Shown piece by piece: positions 53,862-64,000 of a stretch of DNA of 64,000 nucleotides (position 1 is the first letter of the stretch; the number at the start of each line of letters is the position of its first letter). Made by a program: the position numbers and the translations under genes. Under the pieces are notes generated by a model, which searched no databases, was not told the DNA's origin, and worked only from the letters and a program-made list of their open reading frames with translations. The DNA comes from Elymus sibiricus (Eukaryota > Streptophyta > Magnoliopsida > Poales > Poaceae), in assembly GCA_039707655.1 (NCBI GenBank), contig CM077665.1, forward strand, positions 292,210,205 to 292,274,204, given 5' to 3'.

Positions 53862-54785
53862 CTTAGGCGATTACATGATCGCGACTAAGTCCTCGAGTGT
53901 GAATGACACTCACACTCGGAATGATTTAAAACTTATGCGAGACGGGATCACAGCTAAATTCCCGAGTGTGGGCTTGACTCGCACTCGGAGTTGTTCATGG
54001 GAACAATGATGGCCCCGTTCATCTTGTCGTCCGAGTGTGGAGGATGTCCCACTCGAAGCGGTTTTACCTTAGGCGATACGGGGTCGCAACTAAGCCCCCG
54101 AGTGTGGGCGAGACCCGCACTCGGAGTAGTTCATGCGAACAATGATGGTCCTGTCCATCTTAGCGTCCGAGTGTGGAGCATATCCCACTCGAAGCGGTTT
54201 TTACCTTAGGCGATACGGGGTCGCAGCTAAGCCCCCGAGTGTGGGTGAGACCCGCACTCGGAGTAGTTCATGCGAACAATGATGGTCCTGTCCATCTTAG
54301 CATCCGAGTGTGGAGCATGTCCCACTCGAAGCGGTTTCTAACTTAGGCGATATGGGGTCGCAGCTAAGCCCCTCGAGTGTGGGCGAGACCAGCACTCGGA
54401 GTTGTTCATGAGAACAATGATGGTCTTGTCCATCTTGTCGTCCGAGTGTGGAGCATGTCCCACACGAAGCGGTTTTTAACTTAGACGATACGGGGTCGCA
54501 GCTAAGCCCCCGAGTGTGGGCTTGACCCGCACTCGGAGTTGTTCGTGAGAACAATGATGGTCCTGTCCATCTTGTCGTCTGAGTGTGGAGCATGTCCCAC
54601 TCGAAGCGGTTTTTAACTTAGGCGATACGGGGTCGCAGCTAAGCCCCCGAGTGTGGGAGAGACCAGCACTCAGAGTTGTTCGTGAGAACAATGATGGTCC
54701 TGTCCATCTTGTCGTCCGAGTGTGGAGCATGTCCCACTCGAAGTGGTTTTTAACTTAGGTGATACGGGGTCACAGCTAAGCCTTT
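53862..54785 (-). repeat. 137-bp tandem array in the 3' region of H
   Basis: The phrase CTTAGGCGATACGGGGTCGC starts at 54068, 54205, 54342, 54480 (one change), 54617 and 54754, so the period is 137 bases. A more diverged first unit starts at 53862. Each unit contains AAGCCCCCGAGTG, which on the element strand is a polypurine-tract-like CTCGGGGGCTTA. Tat-type elements are known to carry variable tandem repeats between pol and the 3' LTR. Confidence 0.9.
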
Positions 54786-54925
54786 TGTACCCACTGGGGG
54801 TGATAAGGAAGATTAATTCACCAGAGTGAAAAAGTTAAATTTTGACAAAATATAAAGGAATGAAACTTTATTCATCGAGATCACTCGGATTCATTATTGG
54901 AATGACAAACAAAAGTCGTCTCGTT

Positions 54926-56238
54926 CTACATGTAGAACTTGCGAAATAGGTTCGCGTTCCAAGTTTGAGGCTCTTCTACGCCATCCTCGATATTGTAAAG
55001 CCGGTAGGCTCCATCGTGCAAGACTTTGGAGATCACGTACGGCCCTTGCCACGGAGGCGCCAACTTATTGGGTTTTTGCTAGTTCAGTCGGAGAACAAGA
55101 TCTCCCTCCTGAAAAGCTCGGCCCTTGACCTGTCTGTCATGGTAACGCCTCAGATCTTGCTGATAGAGCGTCGATCTGATGAGGGCTAGCTCCCTCTCTT
55201 CCTCCAGGAGGTCAAGACCATCTTGACGTGCTGCTTCAGCTTCGGCTTCATCATATTGTTCCACTCGGGGGGAATTGTGTTGGAGATCACTCGGCAGCAT
55301 GACTTCTGATCCGTACACCATGAAGAAAGGACTGCGTTTTGTAGAGCGGTTTAGGGTTGTTCGTATGCCCCATAAGACGGATGGTAGCTCTTCGACCCAA
55401 GCCCCCGCGGCATACTTCTGGTCCCTCATCAATCGAGGCTTCAGCCCGTGGAGGATCATCCCGTTTGCTCGTTCCGCCTGTCCATTCGACTGTGGGTGAG
55501 CCACGGAGGCATAGTTAACCCGAGTGCCCTGGGAGAAGCAAAACTCACGAAACTCGTCTGAGTTGAAGTTGTTCCCGTTATCTGTGATCATGTCATGCGG
55601 CACGCCGAATCTGAAGATGATCTGTCGAGTGAAACTGACGGCAGTAGCCGAATCCAAGATTTTGATGGGCTTCGCCTCAATCCACTTGGTGAACTTGTCG
55701 ACTGCCACAAGCAGATGGGTGAATCCATTCGTTCCGGTCCGCAGAGGTCCGACCATGTCGAGACCCCACACGGCGAATGACCAAGTGAGAGGGATCGTCT
55801 TTAGCGCAGACGCAGGCTTGTGGGATTTGTTCTTATAGAATTGACACCCAATGCATAGATCGACCAAATCTCTTGCTGCTTCATTGGCTCGGGGCCAATA
55901 AAAACCCGCTCGGAAGGCCTTGGCGACCAATGTCCGAGAGGACGCGTGATGGCCACAAGTTCCCAAGTGAATCTCGTGTAAGATCTGCAGTCCTTCCTCC
56001 AGGGGGATGCATTTTTGAACGACTCCTGTAGTGCCTTTCTTGTATAATTGATCCCCCAAAACTTTGAACGCCTTGGACAGTCGGACGATTCGGCGAGCTT
56101 CTTCTTCATCTTCGGGAAGTTCTTGCTGGAGCAAGTATGCTAAATTAGGTTGAGTCCACTCGGGAGTGATTACTAGCATTTAGTGGACTAGGTCGACCAC
56201 GGCTGGGATGTCAACCTCAGTCGGATTTGATGGACCGA
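54926..56238 (-). pseudogene. H integrase
   Basis: Minus-strand integrase, open from 56179 to 55079 (366 codons). The zinc finger is HLGTCGHHASSRTL to CIGCQFY. The catalytic triad shows as VWGLDMVGP, MITDNGNNF and NGQAERAN. The C-terminal part is GRAFQEGDLVLRLN, then a TAG (from a Gln codon) and the in-frame remainder LAPPWQGPYVISKV to NLFRKFYM at 54926. Upstream, a TAA at about 56182 and a frame change near 56238 cut it off from RNase H. It is the best-preserved integrase in the window, with all three catalytic residues, but the polyprotein is broken. Confidence 0.88.
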
Positions 56239-57998
56239 CTACTTGCGGGGCTCCTCTGTGAAAGGATCTTCTGCAATTGTTGGGGCGCGCAGATGTTCAA
56301 GAAATATGTCCTTGGGAACTGCCCGCCGAGTGGACCCAATCTTTGCCAGGTCGTCTGCCGCCTGATTCTTCGCGCATGGAATGTGATGCAGCTCGAAACC
56401 TTCAAAATTCTTCTCCAGCTTTCTGACCGCATTGCAGTAACCGGTCATAGCTGGGCTCCGAATGTCCAACTCTTTCATCACTTGGTTGACAACAAGGTCC
56501 GAATCACCGAAGACCATCAAACGACGAATGTCGAGTGAGATAGCCATACAGAGCCCATACAGGAGGGCTTCATACTCGGACTCATTGTTTGATGAATCGA
56601 AATGGATTTGGAGGACATAGTTCAGCTGGTCTCCTTTTGGAGAAATGAGAACCACGCCAGCCCCCGAGCCATTGAGCATCTTGGATCCATCAAAGAACAT
56701 AGTCGAGTGCTCGGGGACGCTTGGGGTTGGCTGCTCTTCCTCAATCCACTCGGCCATAAAATCAACCAATGCCTGGGACTTGATTGCTTTCTTGGCTTCA
56801 AACATGATCTCCAACGGAAGGAGCTCAATTGCCCACTTTGCCACTCGGCCTGCAGCATCTCTGTTATGCAAGATCTCCAACAGGGGAGCGTTGCTAATGA
56901 CCGTGACCGAGTGATCTTGGAAGTAGTGAACCACCTTTTTTACGGTCAGGTAAATACCATAGACCAGCTTTTGATAGTGCGGGTAGCTTTGCTTGGAGGG
57001 GGTCAACACTTCTGAGATGTAATATATGGGTCTTTGAACCTTGAATGTTTTTCCTGGCTCCTCGCGCTCTACGGCAAGGATGGTACTCACCACTTGGCTA
57101 GTAGCTGCGATGTATAGGAGTAAAAGTTCCTGGCTGCCCGGAGCAGCTAACACCGGCTCGGTGGAAAGCAATGCCTTGAGTTCTTGAAACGCGGCTTGTG
57201 CTTCGGGAGTCCACTCGAACTTGTCAGACTTTTTCATCAGTAGGTAAAGAGGCAGTGCCTTCTCACCGAGTCTTGAGATGAATCGGCTTAGGGCCGCAAG
57301 GCGACCTATCAGCCTTTGTACGTCATGCAGACGCTCTGGTTGCTTCATTCGGACTATGGCGCTGATTTTGTCTGGATTGGCGTCGATCCCACATTCGGAA
57401 ACGAGAAAACCGTGCAACTTTCCGGCAGGCACTCCGAATGTGCACTTAGCTGGATTCAACTTTATTCCGAATCGCCGTAGGTTCGTGAAGGTTTCAGCGA
57501 GGTCGGTCAGGAGGTCAGAACCTTTCCTAGACTTGACCACGATGTCGTCCATATAAGCCTCCACGTCCGACTGATCTGCTTTTGCAAGCATTTCTGGATC
57601 ATGCGCTGGAAAGTTGCGCCAGCATTTTTCAGGCCGAATGGCATTGTGACATGGCAGAAACACCCAAATGGGGTGATGAAGGCCGTTTTTATTTCGTCAG
57701 TCCCGTACATTCGGATCTGGTGGTACCTGGAGTACGCATCCAGGAACGACAGACGTTCGCATCCAGCAGTAGAGTCCACTATCTGATCGATGCGGGGTAA
57801 AGGAAAATGATCTTTCGGGCATGCCCGATTGAGGTGTTTGAAGTCATTACACATGCGGAGTGATTTGTCCTTCTTCGGCACCAGAATGACATTCGCGAGC
57901 CACTCGTAGTGGTATACCTCGCGAATGAACTCGGCAGCTAGGAGCCGAGCTATTTCTTCGCCAATCGCCTTGTACTTCTCGACGAAAGATCGACGCAA
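56239..57998 (-). pseudogene. H reverse transcriptase and RNase H, frameshifted
   Basis: RT begins near 57998 (FIREVYHYEWLANVILVPKK) with motifs LPRIDQIVDSTAGC, FLDAYSRYHQI and MPFGLKNAGATFQRM. A one-base frameshift near 57565 then moves the frame, and the catalytic YMDD follows (DVEAYMDDIVVKS). Connection and first RNase H remnant: LGEKALPLYLLMKKSDKFEW, EPVLAAPG, LLLYIAATSQV (catalytic Asp lost). A second RNase H with FFDGSKMLNGSGAG, NNESEYEALLYGL and FGDSDLVVNQV keeps the D-E-D pattern, and ends PKDIFLEHL. RT copies element RNA to DNA and RNase H removes the RNA. The pair of RNase H regions is a Tat-clade trait. Confidence 0.85.
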
Positions 57999-58225
57999 GT
58001 ACTCTTTGACTAGCTTGGCCTTAGGGTCGGTTCAGAGTCGGTGCTCAGCCAGTCCCTTGGGAACACCGGGCATGTCAGACGGCTTCCATGCGAAGATGTC
58101 CCAGTTCTCACGGAGGAACTGGATGAGCTCGCTTCCTATTTATCCCCGAGTGACGTGGAGATGTTTGTCGAAGTGGCACTTGGGTCATTTGGGTGTACAT
58201 GGACATGCTTGGTCTCGCCGACCAA
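57999..58225 (-). other. Protease-RT linker of H
   Basis: Coding character persists (near 58100 the phrase WDIFAWKPSDMPGVP can be read on the minus strand), but the frame is disturbed by a stop. It belongs to the pol polyprotein. Confidence 0.55.
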
Positions 58226-58738
58226 CTAAAAATCTGATTCAGAAGCTGGCCGTTTCGATCTAAGCAAGTCGGCTGTGTCCACCTCTTTCTTGTATCCTTC
58301 GAGCTCGACTGCGAGCACCTGCTCGTTTGTGATCTTGGAGCCCTGCTGGAGGCACTCCTCAGCTATCTTCCGGTCGCCAGTCATAGTGATCACGCCTTTC
58401 GGCTCTGGCATTTTTAGTTTGAGATACAGGTAACATGGTCTGGCCATGAAACGCGCGTAGGCGGGCCTACCCAGGATGGCATGGTAAGCGCTGCGGAAGT
58501 CCACCACATCAAAGGTTAACCGTTCCTTCCGGAAATTCTTCTCGCTTCCAAACACGACGTCCAGAGCGATCTGGCCAAGTGATTCTGCCTTCTTCCCAGG
58601 GACAATCCCATGGAAATGCATGTTGCTCTTGCTCAATTGGGACATCGGGATGCCCATCGCCTTGAGCGTGTCAGCGTAGATTATATTGAGTCCGCTGCCT
58701 CCATCCATCAAGACCTTACGCAGTCGGACGCCACCCAC
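58226..58738 (-). pseudogene. H aspartic protease
   Basis: Minus-strand segment with the active-site motif LMDGGSGLNIIY (D-G-G form, as in Tat elements) and a second fold signature near AYHAILGRPAYARFM. It would cut the polyprotein into gag, protease, RT and integrase. The frame is open for 170 codons but ends at a stop (after RSKRPASESDF) before RT. Confidence 0.8.
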
Positions 58739-58790
58739 AGCCGGGTCAATGACCAGCGCCTACCTCCCAGGGGTGGCTATGTGAGGCGGT

Positions 58791-59394
58791 CTAGTTGAGG
58801 TATTTGGTTGCAGTCGGAACTGGCATGTTAACTTCCCGATTGACAACCTTCAACTGTCTCTTGCTCTCGACGTCAGCGAAGATCATTAGGACCTTATCGA
58901 CTTGTGGGTACTCGGAAGTACCTTCATCATCTTCGACATCGCCTTTCTCACTCGAGGGCTCTTTGCCCATCCCCTGCTTGAGCAGGCAACATTCCTGAGT
59001 GGTGTGCTTTGGGAGCACGACGTTGCCTTCTTCATCGGTCTTGGTATGAATCTGGCAAGGTTGATCAAGAATGTCGGATTTGGAGTCGGACTTCTTCTTG
59101 GGAGTCCACTCTTTCTACTTTTTCTTTGATTTGGGTTTGCCTTGGCCTTGCCCTTGAACGGCTGCCACCTCTGCCTTGCCGGAGGCGTCGGCCTTTCGCT
59201 ACTGATTTTTCCCAGCATTGCCCCCCGATTGAGGGGCGTTGCCAGCTCGCCCTTTGCCGCTATGGAGGCGGTCTTCTTCTTCGCCATTGGCGTACCTATT
59301 CGCAATCTCCATGGCCCGGCTGAGGGACAAATCCCCATCACGACAAAATTTCAGGATCAGTTCCCGATACCGAGTGCCTGCCTTAAAGGTGCAC
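58791..59394 (-). pseudogene. H gag C-terminal part, truncated by F2
   Basis: Minus strand: FCRDGDLSLSRAMEIANRYA near 59300, a Lys/Gly-rich linker, and a cysteine segment (TTQECCLLKQGMG near 58990) that resembles a decayed nucleocapsid motif of Tat gag proteins. It then has an acidic DEGTSEYPQVDKVLMIFADV leading to protease. Stops and frame changes are present. The N-terminal capsid part lies beyond F2. Confidence 0.65.
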
Positions 59395-60913
59395 TGAAAG
59401 CACATTTGCTCCCTTGGTGGTTTTGGTAATTAATAACAACATATAAGTCATTGAACTAATGTTTCCACTAAGTATATTTCAGGAAAAGTTCAATGATAGG
59501 GATGGCAAAAGGATTGTGAAGATTGTGGAAATACCCCAAGGTGCAAGGAAATGGATTGGCAAAGCTTCAAGCAAGAGGACTCTACATTTTACATTTGTGA
59601 GAAATCACTTTGAGTCCATAGGAAAGCCAATACTATTAAAAGAGGGTAAGGTTTTGTTGGTGAACAAAATGCTCATACGTGCACAAGTGATAATCACCAA
59701 AAACACCCACAAGCTCTTCCACAAAAGTCTGTCCATAGCCAAATATTCAAAATCGGTGCAACCAACACTTTCCACTCGGTGCCACCGATTCCCAAACTCA
59801 GACAGACTCAGCCAAACCCTAGCCACTTCGGTGCAACCGATTCTGCTTCGGTGCCACCGAGTTTAGGTTGCCAACTTTCTGTTACGCAAATTCACAATAT
59901 CGGTACCACCGATATTTTTGGGTCGGCGTCACCGAGATTGGGCAATCTGACCGTTGGTCACCTTATCGGTGCAACCGAGTTTCCTATATCGGTCTCACCG
60001 AGATTCAAAAGTTACCACCTTTTGGTCACTTCGGTACCACCGAGATTAACACATCGGTGTCACCGAGTTGGTCATTTTGTGTGTAACGGTTGGATTTTTG
60101 GGGATGCCTATATATACCCCTTCACCACCACCTACTCGAGAGAGAAGCACTCAGAACTATTCCATACTTGCCCCATCAAGTTTTCTGAGAGAGAACCACC
60201 TACCCTTGTGTTGAGGTCAAGATCTTCCACTCCAACCATATGGATCTTGATTTCTAGCCTCCCCAAGTTGCTTTCCTCCAATCCCATCTCTTCCACCAAG
60301 CCAAATCTGTGAGAGAGTGATTGTGTGTTGAGGAGTCTATCATCTTGAAGCACAAGAGCAAGGAGTTCATCGTCATTACCGATCCTATTACCTTTTGGAG
60401 GGCGGTGCCTCCTAGATTGGTTAGGTGTCGCTTGGGAGCCTCCTACTTCATGTTGTGGAGTTGAACCAAGAAGTTTGTAAGGGCAAGGAGATCGCCTACT
60501 TCGTGAAGATCTACCCATAGTGAGGCTAGTCCTTCGTGGACGGAAGCCATTTTGGAATAGTCAAGGTTGCTACTTCGTGGACCCTTATGGGTGGAGCCCT
60601 CCGTGGACTCTCGCGACCGTTACCCTCCGTGGGTTGAAGACTCCATAAACGTGGATGTACGATAGCACCACCTATCGGAACCACGGGAAAAATCATCGTG
60701 TCTACAATTGCATTTGATCTTCATACCCTATCCTTTCTTCTCATGCTTGTTGTTACTTTTCCGCTGCTATACTCTTAGACATGCATGTGTAGGGTGTACT
60801 TGACTTGCCATGAAATGCTAAAAACTGCCAACTCTAAAATTTGGGAAAAGGTAGAATTTTATTTGGTCAAGTAGTCTAATCACCCCCCCTCTAGACATAC
60901 TTTCGGTCCTACA
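59395..60913 (+). repeat. 5' LTR of F2
   Basis: 1519 bp, TGAAAGCACATTTGCTCC to TTTCGGTCCTACA. It has the same palindrome cluster (59750-60070) and a TATATATACC box near 60108. It is single-unit, like the 5' LTR of F1. Confidence 0.92.
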
Positions 60914-60915
60914 AG

Positions 60916-60927
60916 TGGTATCAGAGC
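60916..60927 (+). other. Primer-binding site of F2
   Basis: TGGTATCAGAGC, complementary to the end of initiator methionine tRNA, as in F1. Confidence 0.9.
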
Positions 60928-60966
60928 GTTGGTCTCCATTGCATTGGTCTCACAACCTAGGAGAGT

Positions 60967-63153
60967 ATGGCGTCTAGTGAGGGAAATTATCACCGTAGAG
61001 GTCCATACTTTGATGGCACTAATTTTGCTAGTTGGAAGCACAAAATGAAAATGCATATTCTTGGTCATAACCCCGCCGTAAGGGCTGTTGTTCGTGTTGG
61101 CTTGCAAGGTGAATTCTTTGGTGATGGAAAGGAACCGGATCGTGAAGCGACCGCGGAAGAGTTGAAGATGTTGCAATACAACGCTCAAGCATGCGATATT
61201 CTCTTCAACTGCCTATGCCCCGAAGAGTTCAACAAAATCAGCCGTCTTGAGAATGCAAAAGAGATTTGGGATACTTTGGTTGATATGCATGAAGGAACCG
61301 AGTCCGTGAGAGAATCCAAGTTAGATGTTCTTCAAAGTCAGCTTGACAAGTTCAAGATGAAGGATGGTGAAGGAGTCGCAGAGATGTACTCTAGGCTAGC
61401 TCTCATCACCAATGAGATTGCCGGCTTAGGAAGCAAAGAAATGACCGACAAATTCATCATCAAGAAGATACTTAGAGTTTTGGATGAGAGATACGACACC
61501 GTGTGCACATTGATCCAAATGATGCCCAACTACAAAGATCTCAAGCCTACGGAAGTCATTGGAAGGATTGTTGCTCATGAGATGACACTCAAAGACAAAG
61601 AAGAGCTTCACCACAAGTCTAGCGGTGCTTACAAAGCCACAAGTGATGCTCCCGCAACGTCAAGCGACAAACTTGTCACCAATGAAGAGATAAGCCTCAT
61701 GGTCAAGAAATTCAACAAGTTCTACAAGAATAGAGGCAAAGAACGAAGCTCTAACTCAAGATATGATGAGAAGCGTTCGTCAAGTCGTGACCGCAATTGC
61801 TACAATTGTGGGAAGCCCGGAGACTACTCCAATGAGTGCACGGCTCCCTACAAACGAAGAGAAGAGTCACCTCGAAGACGAAGCTCAAGGAATGAATCAC
61901 CTCAAAGAGAGAGAAGGAGTAGAGATGATCGTTATGAACGAAGACACTCAAGGAGAAGTAGAGATTCGGAGAAGAAGGACAAGTACACCAAGAGCTACAC
62001 AAGAAGAAAATATCAAGCTCATGTTGGTGAATGGGTTTCCGGCTCCGACTCCGACAACAATTCCGAGAGAAGCTATCACTCAGATTCCAACTATAGTCAA
62101 GATGATGGTGTTGCAGGAATTGCTCTAGTGACTACCAACTCCTATGATCTATTTGATTCACCAAACGAAGGGAGTGGAAGTTGCTTCATGGATAAAGGCC
62201 CCAAGGTATCACACCCCGAGTATCTTGATTTCAATAGTGATGAAGATGATTTGCTTTGTGATGATGACTTGCTCTTTGATAAAACTAGTGATGTTAGTCA
62301 AAGTGAACTTGATAATTCTCATGCTAGTCAAGATAAGTCAATTGATGATGATAAGATGAAAAGAGAAGAACTAACTAAAGAACTAAACACTCTTAAGTTA
62401 GCTCATGAATCTACTCTTGAATATCATAGAGAGCTTGTTAGAACTCATGAGAAGCTACGCTTCGAGAAGCTCAACTTGGAGCAAGAGCATGAGTTTCTTA
62501 AAGCTATCAATGATGATCTCCGAAAGAAGACTTCATCTTATCTAGCCAAACGACTACTCTTGTCTACATTCATGCCTCAAGTTAAAACTAAGCAATCTAG
62601 TAACAAAGGCAAGAAAAGTTCTTCATCTAGTAGCAACAATAAAAATGCTAAACCTAATGATGTTGCTTCTAGAAGTTCTATTGATTCCACTAATGATGAT
62701 TGTCTTAGCCAAGTTACACTTGAGCAAGAAAATGCTTTATTGAAAGGAATTATAGAGAAAGGTATCTACAAGAGTCTTGCCGGGTGTAAGCAATTTGAGG
62801 AAATTGTACGCAAGCATGGAGGATACCGAAAGAACCATGGTGTTGGCTACTTCAACGCAAATGGAGTTGAATGGGAAGAAGGTCAATACCCCAAGCCCAA
62901 GTTTGTTCCTCAAAAGGAGAAGTATGAATATACTCTTCCCAAGGGGACAAACACTCATGATGACCTTCCACCACAAGACCACAAGCTCAAGGGCAAGAAC
63001 AAGCTTCAAGAGGACATTGACTCATATGAAGATGAATCCCTAGCTTTGGTGGAGTGGGTTCCCAAGGCTACGTCAAGCTCAACTTCTACAAAGGCTACTT
63101 CAACACCAAGGATCCCCATCAACTTGATGTGGGTCCCCAAGAAGAAGAACTAG
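60967..63153 (+). CDS. F2 gag, intact 728-aa frame
   Basis: ATG 60967 to TAG 63153 without a break, same domains as the F1 copy: capsid-type N-terminal half (to about residue 230), zinc knuckle at residues 278-291, Arg/Ser-rich segment (REESPRRRSSRNESPQRERR, about 297-345), acidic stretch (NSDEDDLLCDDDLLFDK), coiled coil (LTKELNTLKLAHESTLEYHR), Ser/Asn/Lys linker, and the C-terminal GIYKSLAGCKQFEEIVRK block. The knuckle reads CYNCGKPGDYSNEC: Asp286 stands where the CCHC histidine should be, while F1 has His. A CAC-to-GAC change therefore probably impairs zinc and RNA binding although the frame is open. At more than 700 aa it is large for a Copia gag, as in Sireviruses. The protein would act in the cytoplasmic particle. 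Confidence 0.88.
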   Translation: MASSEGNYHRRGPYFDGTNFASWKHKMKMHILGHNPAVRAVVRVGLQGEFFGDGKEPDREATAEELKMLQYNAQACDILFNCLCPEEFNKISRLENAKEIWDTLVDMHEGTESVRESKLDVLQSQLDKFKMKDGEGVAEMYSRLALITNEIAGLGSKEMTDKFIIKKILRVLDERYDTVCTLIQMMPNYKDLKPTEVIGRIVAHEMTLKDKEELHHKSSGAYKATSDAPATSSDKLVTNEEISLMVKKFNKFYKNRGKERSSNSRYDEKRSSSRDRNCYNCGKPGDYSNECTAPYKRREESPRRRSSRNESPQRERRSRDDRYERRHSRRSRDSEKKDKYTKSYTRRKYQAHVGEWVSGSDSDNNSERSYHSDSNYSQDDGVAGIALVTTNSYDLFDSPNEGSGSCFMDKGPKVSHPEYLDFNSDEDDLLCDDDLLFDKTSDVSQSELDNSHASQDKSIDDDKMKREELTKELNTLKLAHESTLEYHRELVRTHEKLRFEKLNLEQEHEFLKAINDDLRKKTSSYLAKRLLLSTFMPQVKTKQSSNKGKKSSSSSSNNKNAKPNDVASRSSIDSTNDDCLSQVTLEQENALLKGIIEKGIYKSLAGCKQFEEIVRKHGGYRKNHGVGYFNANGVEWEEGQYPKPKFVPQKEKYEYTLPKGTNTHDDLPPQDHKLKGKNKLQEDIDSYEDESLALVEWVPKATSSSTSTKATSTPRIPINLMWVPKKKN

Positions 63154-64000
63154 AGAGTTCTTGAGGGGTGACTCCGCCAATGAAATTCACTCACATTCAT
63201 TATTGGCAAGAACTATTTGCAATCAGCATCAACTCTATGCAATAGTTCAAGGAGTCACACATTCCCTCAAAGGTAAGCAAGGGACAAGGTAATCAACAAA
63301 TCAATAGACATCATCACACATGCTTTGCACTCCATGTCCATAGATATCCTTGTATTTGTCTCTTGTGTGTTGGGACTAACCCATGTAGGTCAGAAGAGTA
63401 AGGAAACAACAAGGATGCTCCCAACTCTTGGTGATCTTCATCAACCTTGAGCATCCACCACTACCTCACCAACATGAAGTCTTCATCGACAAAACCCAAG
63501 GTTAGTTTATCCCTCCTATGGGGGGATGTCACATCAAGGGGGAGCTTTACTCTAAGACTTGAGTCAAAGCATCTCTTAGCATGTGACAACATTAAATGCT
63601 TTATGTAAAAGTGGTAACCCCACTTGTGCTTAAACGATGAGTATGACCTATGATCAAGTATTCTTACTTGTCTCCTAAGTCAATATACTCATATATAGAT
63701 GACTTCGTCATCGCCCAAGTGCTTGGTAGATGCTAGTGTGTATGTGCATGTTTGTCATGTTTTCATTTGACATCTTATTGTGTGAGCACGTTGGTCTGCA
63801 TTTATTTTCCCATTCGAGGACATCCAATTGTTGCTATTTGGCTTTTGATTTATCTTTTGCCAATTGGGTGGACAAGAATGCCTAGGACCACTCTTTAGCT
63901 ATCTATGCTTTCTCACCTCATATTCCATTCATGCTGCATCACAAAATTCGAACAAGTACTTTTCGATCCCTCTGTGTGTGGAGCACTCGGAGTTCCGTAT
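63154..64000 (+). other. Spacer after F2 gag
   Basis: Collinear with F1 9915-10760. No gene. No trace of pol, confirming that the family, not just F1, lacks it at this position. Confidence 0.7.

Larger units (their letters stand above)
48951..59394 (-). mobile_element. H: Tat-type Ty3/Gypsy element with antisense gene, cut by F2
   Basis: Minus-strand element seen from within gag (59394) to the 3' LTR (49504-48951). Order on the minus strand: gag end, protease, RT, RNase H region, integrase, 137-bp tandem array. Then, on the plus strand and convergent, a seven-exon gene with its own TATA box, and finally the LTR. The second RNase H (FFDGSKMLNGSGAGVVLI) besides a degenerate first one is typical of the Tat clade. 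F2 separates it from its own 5' end, which is right of the window. Confidence 0.85.
59395..64000 (+). mobile_element. F2: second F-family Copia-like element, truncated by the window edge
   Basis: Plus-strand copy inserted in the gag of H. LTR 59395-60913, primer-binding site, gag 60967-63153 and spacer to 64000, all matching F1 to its position about 10760. The five bases before it (TGCAC, 59390-59394) should be its target duplication. Its second ORF and 3' LTR are outside. Confidence 0.88.

Noticed and set aside
53862..54785. CRISPR-like array
   Set aside because: Direct 137-bp head-to-tail units without unique spacers, in a plant retroelement.

Overview
The window looks like intergenic DNA from a large grass genome, most likely Triticeae (wheat, barley, rye group). 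I infer this from the repeats: Sabrina-like Athila long terminal repeats (LTRs), large Tat-type Ty3/Gypsy elements that carry a gene on the antisense strand, and a Sirevirus-like Ty1/Copia family. Family names are from memory of these sequences and were not searched. I see no intact cellular gene, rRNA, tRNA gene or CRISPR array.

Left block (1-26937), a nest of insertions. Gypsy element B (3' part at 19615-23736) was hit in its integrase by minus-strand Gypsy element I (pol and gag fragments at 545-2798, its 5' LTR at 2890-2963 plus 19009-19614). The LTR of I was hit by element A (2964-19008, duplication CATTG). A was hit by Copia-like element F1 (6157-16041, duplication AAACC). B appears to lie in a further Gypsy element, C (23737-26937). 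A, B and C each carry a gene on the opposite strand between pol and the 3' LTR.

Middle block (26938-39148). A possible 3' end of a cellular gene on the minus strand is split by a 3.7-kb insertion J (duplication GCTCG). A Sabrina-like solo LTR, D (duplication CTCCC), has itself been hit by a 1.4-kb transposon with long inverted repeats. Poorly recognised low-copy sequence follows, with a glycine-rich pseudogene and a Copia LTR scrap.

Right block (39149-64000). A complete non-autonomous Sabrina-like element E on the minus strand (39149-46589, duplication CCAAA) has one intact 449-codon ORF. It sits in a CACTA-like region that also holds two convergent decayed genes (46930-47706 and 48639-48019). 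Gypsy element H on the minus strand (48951-59394) follows. It has gag, protease, RT, RNase H and integrase remnants, a 137-bp tandem array, and a seven-exon antisense gene with its own TATA box. H is interrupted by a second Copia-like copy, F2, whose 728-aa gag is open. F2 runs off the window.

The most unusual material is the set of spliced or TATA-bearing antisense genes in the Gypsy elements. One encodes AT-hook and B3-like DNA-binding segments; another has a gypsy-type transposon domain followed by a coiled coil. The Copia-like family is also notable: it lacks pol but has a second gene behind an internal copy of the LTR's palindrome-plus-TATA promoter layout.
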